In this document: positions 1 through 6,101 of the stretch, in pieces
Layout of the letters: each line of letters starts with the position of its first letter
Numbering within the stretch: the stretch's first letter is position 1
Assembly (NCBI GenBank): GCA_024225275.1
Contig: JAAEMS010000018.1
Coordinates: 1 to 38,351 of the forward strand
Direction: 5' to 3'
Length of the DNA stretch: 38,351 nucleotides
Origin: Actinomycetes bacterium
GTDB taxonomy: Bacteria > Actinomycetota > Acidimicrobiia > Acidimicrobiales > JAAEMS01
Made by a program: the position numbers and the translations under genes
The notes under the pieces: model-generated
Database searches by the model: none
Told to the model about the DNA's origin: nothing
What the model saw: only the letters and a program-made list of their open reading frames with translations

Positions 1-50
1 CCGTCCAGGTCGCCCGTGCCGTCCATGAACAGGGCCGCAAGGATCTGCAT
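1..50 (-). CDS. 5' end of a gene cut by the left edge, function unknown
   Basis: Reading leftward from an ATG at 50-48 gives MQILAALFMDGTGDLDG, open to the window edge. The next in-frame stop upstream lies just before the ATG region (TGA near 83-81) and no other standard start lies between. A TATCGT hexamer lies 8 nt before the ATG, the same arrangement seen at many genes here, which supports a real start. The peptide faintly resembles the start of wax-ester-synthase/DGAT acyltransferases, but 17 residues cannot establish that. It is divergent from the TetR gene, so it may be that regulator's target. Confidence 0.4.
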   Translation of the reverse strand, partial: MQILAALFMDGTGDLD

Positions 51-58
51 GGTCGAGG

Positions 59-64
59 ACGATA
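59..64 (-). promoter_or_regulatory. -10-like hexamer for the left-edge gene
   Basis: TATCGT on the minus strand ends 8 nt before the ATG at 50. No Shine-Dalgarno sequence is visible, so a leaderless transcript is possible. No clear -35 box is seen. Confidence 0.35.
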
Positions 65-87
65 CCGTCCCCGTTGCTGATCAAAGT

Positions 88-93
88 TAGGCT
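88..93 (+). promoter_or_regulatory. -10-like hexamer for the TetR gene
   Basis: TAGGCT ends 6 nt before the GTG start at 100, with no Shine-Dalgarno sequence between. The same hexamer with the same spacing precedes the tatA/B gene at 17939. Confidence 0.45.
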
Positions 94-99
94 CCACCC

Positions 100-741
100 G
101 TGCCGAACACGGATGGAGCCGAGGCGGGGGCGCTCGGCGACGACAACCCCTCCACCCGCGAGCTGATCATCCGCGCTGCCCGTGGCTGTTTCGCTGATTC
201 CGGGTTCGAAGGCACGTCACTGAACGACATCGCCGCCGGGGTCGGTATCCGTCGACCCAGCCTTCTGCACCACTTCCCCTCCAAGGACGCCATCTATGGC
301 GAGGTCTTCGAAGTAGCCCTCTCCGATTGGATCGCCCAGGTCGAGCGGGCCGCCAGCGGCGAGATCATGAACGGTTGGGAACAGGTCGAGCTCGTCCTCG
401 ACGTCAGCTTCCAGTTCTTCCGCCACAACTCCGACTTCGTTCGCATCATGCGCCGAGAGGCCATCGACACCAACAGCCATCTCGGATTCGACCTGGGAGC
501 GACGATCCGCCCCCATTTCGAGCGGGCCCTCGACTGGTTCGAGCGAGAGATGACGGCCGGTCGATTCCGGCGCCAGGACGCCGAGCAACTCATGCTCACC
601 GGCTACGGCGCCCTGCTCAGCTACTTCTCCGACGCCGCCTTCCTCGACGGTCTTCTCGACCGTGACCCATTGAGCGACGACTCCCTCCACCGCCTACTCG
701 AGCACACCCGCAGCCTGTTCGCCGCCACCCTCGAGCCCTGA
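100..741 (+). CDS. TetR family transcriptional regulator
   Basis: A 213-residue protein of normal TetR length. Residues about 18-66 form the DNA-binding helix-turn-helix domain. It contains the typical pattern of a helix (ELIIRAARGCFADSGFEGTS), a recognition segment (DIAAGVGI..SLLHHFPSKDAIY) and the HF(P/Y)SK motif at 58-62. The rest is a helical ligand-binding domain with no recognisable ligand. It starts at GTG 100, right after a -10-like hexamer. It is divergent from the left-edge gene with only about 50 bp between, so it probably represses that gene and itself (inference from layout). Confidence 0.9.
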   Translation: MPNTDGAEAGALGDDNPSTRELIIRAARGCFADSGFEGTSLNDIAAGVGIRRPSLLHHFPSKDAIYGEVFEVALSDWIAQVERAASGEIMNGWEQVELVLDVSFQFFRHNSDFVRIMRREAIDTNSHLGFDLGATIRPHFERALDWFEREMTAGRFRRQDAEQLMLTGYGALLSYFSDAAFLDGLLDRDPLSDDSLHRLLEHTRSLFAATLEP

Positions 742-803
742 TCCTCGTGCGCTGTCGAGGCCCATCTCCGCACCCAGGATCTGGACCGATGCGACCCAGC
801 CGC

Positions 804-809
804 TAGTCT
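804..809 (+). promoter_or_regulatory. -10-like hexamer for dacB
   Basis: TAGTCT ends 7 nt before the ATG at 817. A weak -35-like CTGGAC lies at 781-786, 17 nt upstream of it. No Shine-Dalgarno sequence is present. Confidence 0.45.
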
Positions 810-816
810 CTCGCCG

Positions 817-2229
817 ATGCGTCGCTGGTTGCCCCTCGCCGTTCTGGCCATGGTGATGGTCGTGTCCGGAGCAAACCTGGTCCTGGCCCAGCGCGACGAC
901 ACCCTTCCCGAACCTCAGGCCCTCCGGTCGGTGACCACCCCGATGCTGTCGGCCCGCCGGATTCCCGCCACCATCGCAGCCCCTGAAGCCATCCGCCTGC
1001 TCACCCCCGATCTCGACTCGATCGTCTCCCAATCACCCACCGACACATGCCTGGTCGCCTCCTCGGGGGGTCGGGTCATCTATGAGCACAACGCCGCCTT
1101 GCCCCTGATCCCCGCCTCCACCCAGAAGATCCTGGTGGGGGCCGCCCTATTCGAGGCCTACGCCCCCGACGCCCGATTCTCCACGGTCCTGGCCTCAACG
1201 ACCGAACCAGTGGGCGGCGTGATCGAGGGTGACGTCTTCCTGATCGGGGGCGGCGACCCGATCCTGTCCAACGACAGCTGGGTTGCCCAGTACGAGGAAC
1301 AGCCCCAGATCCACAGTGACTGGGAGGCCTTCGTCGACGCGGTGGTGGCCAGTGGCATCACCCAGATTCGGGGGCGGATCATCGCCGACGAGTCCCGCTA
1401 CGACTCGGTGCGGTACGTCGAGTCCTGGCCCGAGCGTTTCATCACCCAGAACCAGACCGGACCGCTCAGCGCCCTGTCGCTCAACGACAACATCGCCAGC
1501 TTCCCCGAGGAGTTCGTGTCGGTCAGTCAGCACGTACCCTCCACCAGCCCGGGCACCTACATGGCCCGGCGCCTCACCGACGATCTCCTGGCCCGCGGCG
1601 TGAGCGTCGCCAGCGGCCCCGAGTCCGGCGAGGCCCCCGCCGATGCCCGCGTCCTGGTGGAGTTCGAGTCGCTGCCGGTACGCCGGATCGTCGAGCAGAT
1701 GGTGGCCAGCTCCGACAACACCTCGGCCGAACTACTCCTGAAGGAGCTGGGCCACGCTGACGCCGGGGTGGGGAGCACCGCTGAAGGAGCGGCCACAGTC
1801 GCGAGGAAGCTGAAGGAACTGGGCGCTCCCACCACCGGCATGGTGGTGGTCGACGGGTCCGGGCTCGACAGCGGCAACCGGGTCACCTGCGACCTGCTGA
1901 TCGACCTGCTCGACCGGTCGGGGCGCAACGGCGACTTGAGCAATGCCCTCGCCGTAGCAGGAGAGACCGGCACCCTGCGCAACCGGTTCGCCGAGAGTCC
2001 GGCCAAAGGTCAGCTGATTGCCAAGACGGGTCGACTCAACGATGTCACCGCTCTCGCCGGTTTCGTCGACACCACGCCCGGCCAGGTGGTGACGTTCGCG
2101 TATGTGGCCAACGACGCCGAGGGCGTCCCCACCGAACTGGTTGCCCTCCAGACCCCGTTGGGCGAAACCCTCCTGACCTATCCCGAGGGCCCGTCGCTCG
2201 ACCAGCTCGCCCCGCTGGCCGTCGGCTGA
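817..2229 (+). CDS. dacB: D-alanyl-D-alanine carboxypeptidase / PBP4 family (peptidase S13)
   Basis: A 470-residue exported penicillin-binding protein that trims D-Ala-D-Ala ends, or crosslinks, in peptidoglycan. Residues 1-24 form a signal peptide with a hydrophobic core and an AQ cleavage site. The three active-site motifs of serine penicillin-binding proteins are all present: SxxK at 101-104 (STQK, nucleophile S101), SxN at 299-301 (SDN), and KTG at 403-405. The long insert between SxxK and SxN is typical of class C type PBP4/DacB. It is monocistronic, preceded by a -10-like hexamer and followed by the LonSB gene in the same direction. Confidence 0.92.
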   Translation: MRRWLPLAVLAMVMVVSGANLVLAQRDDTLPEPQALRSVTTPMLSARRIPATIAAPEAIRLLTPDLDSIVSQSPTDTCLVASSGGRVIYEHNAALPLIPASTQKILVGAALFEAYAPDARFSTVLASTTEPVGGVIEGDVFLIGGGDPILSNDSWVAQYEEQPQIHSDWEAFVDAVVASGITQIRGRIIADESRYDSVRYVESWPERFITQNQTGPLSALSLNDNIASFPEEFVSVSQHVPSTSPGTYMARRLTDDLLARGVSVASGPESGEAPADARVLVEFESLPVRRIVEQMVASSDNTSAELLLKELGHADAGVGSTAEGAATVARKLKELGAPTTGMVVVDGSGLDSGNRVTCDLLIDLLDRSGRNGDLSNALAVAGETGTLRNRFAESPAKGQLIAKTGRLNDVTALAGFVDTTPGQVVTFAYVANDAEGVPTELVALQTPLGETLLTYPEGPSLDQLAPLAVG

Positions 2230-2273
2230 TCGAGCCTCGCTCACCGGGTGTCTCGGCCGACCCCACGGCCGCC

Positions 2274-2279
2274 TACGGT
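2274..2279 (+). promoter_or_regulatory. -10-like hexamer for the LonSB gene
   Basis: TACGGT ends 7 nt before the GTG at 2287. There is no Shine-Dalgarno sequence, suggesting a leaderless mRNA. Confidence 0.4.
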
Positions 2280-2286
2280 ATGACCT

Positions 2287-2949
2287 GTGCCACTGCCGAT
2301 GTTTCCCCTCGGAGCCGTTCTGTTTCCGACCATGGTGATGCCGCTCCATGTGTTCGAGCCCCGCTACCGGCAACTGATGGCCGACTGTCTCGCCGGTGAC
2401 CGAGAGTTCGGGGTGACCCTCATCGAGCGGGGGAGTGAGGTCGGGGGCGGCGATATGCGAACCGATGTGGGTACGGCCGCTCGGATCACCGAAGCCCAGG
2501 AGCTCGACGACGGCCGCTGGATCCTGGCCGCGGTCGGCACCGAGCGGATCCGGATCGACCACTGGCTGGCCGACGATCCCTACCCCCTCGCCGAGGTCGA
2601 ACCGTGGCCCGATGTCGACCTCACCCCGCCCCACGGGGTGGCCATCTGCTATGAGGCTCGCTGCGCCCAGCTCCGCCGACTCCTCGCCTTCGCCACCGAG
2701 ATGGGCCTATCCGGGGCGCCGTCGACCCTCGAGTTGGCCGACGACCCCGCCACCGGGGGCTGGCAACTGGCTGTCTCGGCCCCACTCGGACAGTTCGACC
2801 GGCAACGTCTCCTGGTGGCTCCCGGGTTGGCGGCTCGGCTCGAGCTCTTGGGGCAGCTACTCGAGGATGCCGACCAGATCCTGCTCAGTCGTTTGGCCGA
2901 TATGCCGGCCCGCGAAGATGATTCACCCGATCTCCCCGGAGATGCTTGA
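2287..2949 (+). CDS. Lon N-terminal (substrate-binding) domain protein
   Basis: A 220-residue protein that matches the N-terminal domain of Lon protease without ATPase or protease parts. The diagnostic start is LPMFPLGAVLFPTMVMPLHV followed by FEPRYRQLM, and GVTLIERG comes at about 40-50. Such stand-alone LonSB proteins are common in actinobacteria, and their role is not settled. The GTG at 2287 fits the family start. Whether it delivers substrates to a protease in the cell cannot be read from sequence. Confidence 0.85.
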   Translation: MPLPMFPLGAVLFPTMVMPLHVFEPRYRQLMADCLAGDREFGVTLIERGSEVGGGDMRTDVGTAARITEAQELDDGRWILAAVGTERIRIDHWLADDPYPLAEVEPWPDVDLTPPHGVAICYEARCAQLRRLLAFATEMGLSGAPSTLELADDPATGGWQLAVSAPLGQFDRQRLLVAPGLAARLELLGQLLEDADQILLSRLADMPAREDDSPDLPGDA

Positions 2950-2977
2950 CGGCACGGGGGTGTTCTCGCTCTAGACT
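2946..2977 (+). promoter_or_regulatory. Possible promoter for the small membrane-protein set
   Basis: A good -35-like TTGACG (2946-2951) and a -10-like TAGACT (2972-2977) precede the gene at 3001. The 20-nt spacer is longer than the usual 17, which lowers confidence. The inferred leader would be short and contains a strong AAGGAGG Shine-Dalgarno sequence at about 2990-2996. Confidence 0.4.
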
Positions 2978-3000
2978 CCGGATCGACGCAAGGAGGGCGA

Positions 3001-3315
3001 GTGGCCGAGAATGACTCACAAGGGTTACCGCAGATGGGCCAAGAGGTGGCCCAGATGGTCATCGACTACGCCAAACAGGAGACGGTCGAACCCATCAAGG
3101 GTCTCGGCCGCTACCTCGGATTCGGGCTGGGCGGTTCAATCCTGATCGGCTTCGGCATGGTCTTCATGGCCGTCGGCCTCCTACGCCTGCTCCAGTTCGA
3201 AATCGGCTGGTTCGCCCGCAGCAGCTGGCAATCGACCTTCCCCTACTTCATCGTTGCCGTTGGGCTGATCGCCGTCATGGGCGCGGCGGCCTACGGCATC
3301 ACCCGCAAGGACTGA
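3001..3315 (+). CDS. Small two-helix membrane protein, holin-superfamily-like
   Basis: A 104-residue protein with two hydrophobic segments, about residues 38-62 and 78-98, and a polar N-terminus. The general form resembles the actinobacterial proteins often labelled 'phage holin family', but nothing else phage-like is nearby, so a lytic role is not implied. It starts at GTG 3001 behind AAGGAGG, the best Shine-Dalgarno sequence in this part of the window. The next gene starts 2 nt after its stop, so the two are co-translated. Confidence 0.7.
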   Translation: MAENDSQGLPQMGQEVAQMVIDYAKQETVEPIKGLGRYLGFGLGGSILIGFGMVFMAVGLLRLLQFEIGWFARSSWQSTFPYFIVAVGLIAVMGAAAYGITRKD

Positions 3316-3317
3316 CC

Positions 3318-3521
3318 ATGGCCGACAAGATCTCTCCCGACGACCTGCTCGCCAAGTTCACCGAGCTCAAAGAAGAGACCGACACCGGCGTCGACAAGGC
3401 CCGCGACACCGCGGTGACCGTTGGCGCCCTCCTCCTGATCTTGCTGTTCGTGGCGGCGTTCGTGCTCGGCCGCCGGCGGGGCCTGAAGCGCACCACGGTC
3501 GTCGAGATTCGTCGCATCTGA
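3318..3521 (+). CDS. Small single-pass membrane protein, unknown
   Basis: A 67-residue protein. A charged helical N-terminus (residues 1-33) is followed by one membrane segment (about 34-51, VTVGALLLILLFVAAFVLG) and a basic tail GRRRGLKRTTVVEIRRI. The tail predicts the C-terminus is cytoplasmic. It starts at ATG 3318, and its stop overlaps the next start (TGATGG). No family is recognised. Its place between two other small proteins suggests a shared membrane-associated role. Confidence 0.65.
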   Translation: MADKISPDDLLAKFTELKEETDTGVDKARDTAVTVGALLLILLFVAAFVLGRRRGLKRTTVVEIRRI

Positions 3522-4036
3522 TGGCCGACGACGGTCCGGTCGGCCGCCTCATCCGCCAGGGATTCCGCAAGGGCCTCGACCGCGACAGCAATCTGCTCGT
3601 CGCGGCCAGCTCGGTGTTGTGGGTCTTTCGGTTCGCCAGTCGCATTTCCAGGCCCCGTGATGAGGTGCTCTACTCCTCGAGGCTGAAGCCGGGACGCGTC
3701 CTGTCGGTGTCGGGAGAGTTGTTCGAGTTCGGCAACGCCCCTGACGCCAGCGACGACCGGGCCCTGCTGGACGTCCCCGATCGCCCCCTCAAACGTCGCG
3801 AGCGCAAGCGGCAGAAGAAGGCCGTCAAAGCCGCCACCCCACCGCGGCGCGTTCAGCGCAAGGCAGCCAAGCAGGCCGAGAAGGAGGCCGAGCAGGCCCG
3901 CCGGGCGGCCGCCAAGACCCAACGCAAGGCGGCCCAGAGGGCCCACAAGCGAAAGCAGAAGGTTGAACGCAAGGCTCTGCGACGGGCCGAGCGGGCCATC
4001 CGTCGGAACCAGCGACGGGCCAGCAAAGCCGGCTGA
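3521..4036 (+). CDS. Basic protein with Lys/Arg/Ala-rich C-terminal helix, unknown
   Basis: A 171-residue protein with two parts. Residues 1-85 look folded and carry a GQGFRKGLDRDSNLL-like start without a membrane span. Residues about 86-171 are almost only K, R, A, E and Q in a heptad-like pattern (for example KAAKQAEKEAEQARRAAAKTQ), so a long highly positive helix is likely. Such tails bind nucleic acid or acidic surfaces, but no function is assigned. The ATG overlaps the stop of the preceding gene, so the three genes from 3001 form one translational unit. Confidence 0.65.
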   Translation: MADDGPVGRLIRQGFRKGLDRDSNLLVAASSVLWVFRFASRISRPRDEVLYSSRLKPGRVLSVSGELFEFGNAPDASDDRALLDVPDRPLKRRERKRQKKAVKAATPPRRVQRKAAKQAEKEAEQARRAAAKTQRKAAQRAHKRKQKVERKALRRAERAIRRNQRRASKAG

Positions 4037-4082
4037 CCGGTCGAGCCGCGGTTTCGGAGCTGGCGCGCGGCATCATTGACCA

Positions 4083-4283
4083 GTGCTGGTGAGACTCCGC
4101 AACCCCAACCGCGAGATCGAGTTCGACGGCCCCATGGCCGTGATCTCCCTGCTCGAGAAGCTCGACCTCAACCGTGAATCGGTCCTGGTGATACGCAACG
4201 GCACCCTCGTGCCCGGCGACACTTCCCTGGCGGCGGACGACGTCGTCGAGATCCGTCCGGTGATAAGCGGGGGAGCACAGTGA
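4083..4283 (+). CDS. Ubiquitin-fold sulfur carrier protein, TtuB/ThiS/MoaD-like
   Basis: A 66-residue protein with the beta-grasp pattern of small sulfur carriers: beta hairpin (MLVRLRNPNREIEFDG), a helix (VISLLEKLDL), then VLVIRNGTLVPGD and DDVVEIRPVISGG. The C-terminus is -SGGAQ, so two residues follow the Gly-Gly that is normally activated. In known relatives with such tails (QbsE, HcyS) a peptidase removes the extra residues first. The stop overlaps the GTG start of the TtuA-like gene (GTGA, 4280-4283), strong evidence that it serves that enzyme as in Thermus TtuB/TtuA. The start is GTG 4083. Confidence 0.8.
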   Translation: MLVRLRNPNREIEFDGPMAVISLLEKLDLNRESVLVIRNGTLVPGDTSLAADDVVEIRPVISGGAQ

Positions 4284-5257
4284 AGTGCCGGGTCTGCCGG
4301 GAGCCGGCCGTCATCGACATCCGCCGCCACAATGCCAACTTCTGTGTCGAGCACTTCCTGCGCCTGTGCCGCGATCAGGTGGCCAAGGCCGTCAAGGACC
4401 ACGACATGCTCGACCCCGACGACCGGGTTCTGGTGGCGGTGTCGGGGGGCAAGGACTCCCTGGCGGTGTGGGACATCCTGCTCGAGCTGGGGTACGAAGC
4501 CGATGGCCTCTACATCGGGCTCGGTATTGGCGAGTACTCGAATACGTCGGGTGATTTCGCCCGGACCTTCGCCACCGCGCGGGGCGTCAGGCTCGTCGAA
4601 GTCGATCTGGTGGCCGAGCATGGCTTCGACATCCCCACCGGCTCCAAAGCAGCGAAGCGGGTGCCGTGTTCCGCGTGTGGACTCAGCAAACGCCACCTGT
4701 TCGACAAGGCTGCCCTCGACGGCAGCTATGACGTGATCGTCACTGGCCACAACCTGGACGACGAAGCCGCCGTGCTGTTCGGCAACACCCTGCGGTGGCA
4801 GACCGACTACCTCGGCCGTCAGCTACCGGTGCTGGCAGCCCGCAAGGGGTTTCCCAAGAAGGTCAAGCCCCTCGTGCGCCTCACCGAACGGGAGATGGCG
4901 GCCTACTGCGTTCTGCGTGGCATCGACTACATCGTCGACGAGTGCCCGATGGCCAAGGGCAACAAGCACATCGCCTACAAGGAAGCCCTCAACGAGGTCG
5001 AGCTCGGATCACCGGGCTCGAAGCACGACTTCTACCACGGGTTCCTGGCTCGGGCCGTCGAGAAGTTCGCGGGAGACGAGGGCGAGGACTATGTGCTACA
5101 GCCCTGCGAGACCTGCGGGGCGCCCACCACCAACGAGGTGTGCGCCTTCTGCCGGCTCGTAGAACGAGCCACCGGTTCCACCCCAGGCGAGCAGGGAACA
5201 ATGAGCCGCACGGAAGGGCCCCCCAGGGCCCGCCAGAAGGCGAGCAGGGAACAATGA
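4280..5257 (+). CDS. ttuA: tRNA 2-thiolation enzyme, TtuA/Ncs6 type
   Basis: A 325-residue protein with the complete layout of TtuA, which thiolates tRNA uridine/ribothymidine 54 using sulfur from TtuB. The N-terminal zinc site is C3, C6, C22, H25; the PP-loop ATP site is SGGKDS at 55-60; the [4Fe-4S] cysteines are C130, C133 and C222, the same numbers as known from Thermus TtuA; and the C-terminal zinc site is C276, C279, C288, C291. The gene is coupled to the sulfur carrier in front (GTGA). Its last about 20 codons (residues 305-325) run through a 53-bp tandem repeat, so this tail is an addition and not part of the conserved fold. Confidence 0.9.
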   Translation: MKCRVCREPAVIDIRRHNANFCVEHFLRLCRDQVAKAVKDHDMLDPDDRVLVAVSGGKDSLAVWDILLELGYEADGLYIGLGIGEYSNTSGDFARTFATARGVRLVEVDLVAEHGFDIPTGSKAAKRVPCSACGLSKRHLFDKAALDGSYDVIVTGHNLDDEAAVLFGNTLRWQTDYLGRQLPVLAARKGFPKKVKPLVRLTEREMAAYCVLRGIDYIVDECPMAKGNKHIAYKEALNEVELGSPGSKHDFYHGFLARAVEKFAGDEGEDYVLQPCETCGAPTTNEVCAFCRLVERATGSTPGEQGTMSRTEGPPRARQKASREQ

Positions 5258-5313
5258 GCCGCACGGAAGGGCCCCCCAGGGCCCGCCAGAAGGCGAGCAG
5301 GCAACAATGAGCC
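5185..5313. repeat. 53-bp tandem repeat duplicating an ATGA gene junction
   Basis: Two full copies (5185-5237, 5238-5290) and a partial third (5291-5313, one mismatch at 5302). Each copy carries a purine-rich stretch and an ATG (5201, 5254, 5307). Unit length 53 is 3n-1, so each copy is an 18-codon open frame ending in TGA that overlaps the next ATG as ATGA. The TtuA stop overlaps ATG 5254, and the micro-ORF from 5254 ends on the trmI ATG at 5307. Each full copy also holds an inverted repeat GGGCCC-CCCA-GGGCCC (5216-5231 and 5269-5284). Confidence 0.95.
5254..5310 (+). CDS. 18-residue micro-ORF linking ttuA and trmI
   Basis: ATG 5254 overlaps the ttuA stop and encodes MSRTEGPPRARQKASRQQ. It ends with TGA at 5308-5310, which overlaps the trmI ATG at 5307. 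It has arisen by tandem duplication of the junction. It is probably a passive translational bridge that lets ribosomes pass from ttuA to trmI, and no peptide function is implied. Confidence 0.45.
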   Translation: MSRTEGPPRARQKASRQQ

Positions 5314-6080
5314 GGCCGTTCGAACCGGGGGAGCGGGTGCTGCTCATCGACCGTAAGGAGCGGCGCTACCTGATCACCCTGGAACCGGGGGGAGAGTTCC
5401 ATTCACACAGCGGCTTCGTACCTCACGACAACATCCTCGGTGCCGAGGAGGCCACCACAGTGGCCACCACCAAGGGTTCGAAGTACCTGGCCTTCCGGCC
5501 GACCCTCACTGACTTCATCCTGAAGATGCCCCGCGGTGCCCAGGTCATCTACCCCAAGGATCTGGGGCCGATCCTCATGCTGGCCGACATCTTCCCCGGC
5601 GCCCGCGTGCTGGAGTCGGGCGTGGGGTCCGGAGCCCTGTCGATGACCCTGCTTCGGGCCGGGGCCGACATCGTGGGCTACGAGCTGCGCGAGGACTTCG
5701 CCCAGCGCGCCCGCGAGAACGTTGAGTCGATGCTGGGGCCTGAGGTCCTGGACCGCTACCGGGTCGAGCTGCGCGACTGCTACGAGGGCATCGACGAGAC
5801 CGGGCTCGACCGGGTGGTCCTCGACCTCCCCGAGCCCTGGCAGGTCGTTCCCCACGCGGCGAAGGCGCTGCGTACGGGCGCCATTCTGGTGGCGTACACG
5901 CCGTCGATTACGCAGGCCACCCAGCTACGTCACGCCCTCGACGAGCAGGGCTTCACGATGGCCGAGACAATCGAGGTGCTGAACCGGTCGTGGCACATCG
6001 AGGGCCAAGCTGTCCGCCCCGACCATCGCATGGTGGCCCATACCGCGTTTCTCACCCACGCCCGGCTCCTGGGCGACTGA
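5307..6080 (+). CDS. trmI: tRNA (adenine-58-N1)-methyltransferase
   Basis: A 257-residue S-adenosylmethionine-dependent methylase that makes m1A58 in the tRNA T-loop. The N-terminal beta domain (1-75) is followed by a Rossmann methylase domain. This carries the SAM-binding motif VLESGVGSGALS at 101-112 and the catalytic-type motif DLPEPW at 173-178, where the aspartate is characteristic of TrmI. Its place next to the proteasome genes matches mycobacteria. In Thermus, m1A58 promotes thiolation of residue 54, so coupling to ttuA makes biochemical sense. ATG 5307 fits the family start; its upstream region is the tandem repeat. Confidence 0.93.
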   Translation: MSRPFEPGERVLLIDRKERRYLITLEPGGEFHSHSGFVPHDNILGAEEATTVATTKGSKYLAFRPTLTDFILKMPRGAQVIYPKDLGPILMLADIFPGARVLESGVGSGALSMTLLRAGADIVGYELREDFAQRARENVESMLGPEVLDRYRVELRDCYEGIDETGLDRVVLDLPEPWQVVPHAAKALRTGAILVAYTPSITQATQLRHALDEQGFTMAETIEVLNRSWHIEGQAVRPDHRMVAHTAFLTHARLLGD

Positions 6081-6101
6081 GCGAGGGACAACGGCCCGCC
6101 G

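Noticed and set aside
3001..3315. Prophage holin
   Set aside because: No other phage gene is nearby; the similarity is only the two-helix form.
4071..4076. CATCAT as a -10 element for the sulfur-carrier gene
   Set aside because: The spacing (6 nt) fits the leaderless pattern but the first base is not T, so it was not counted.
5185..5313. CRISPR array
   Set aside because: The repeats are contiguous without spacers and lie across a gene junction.
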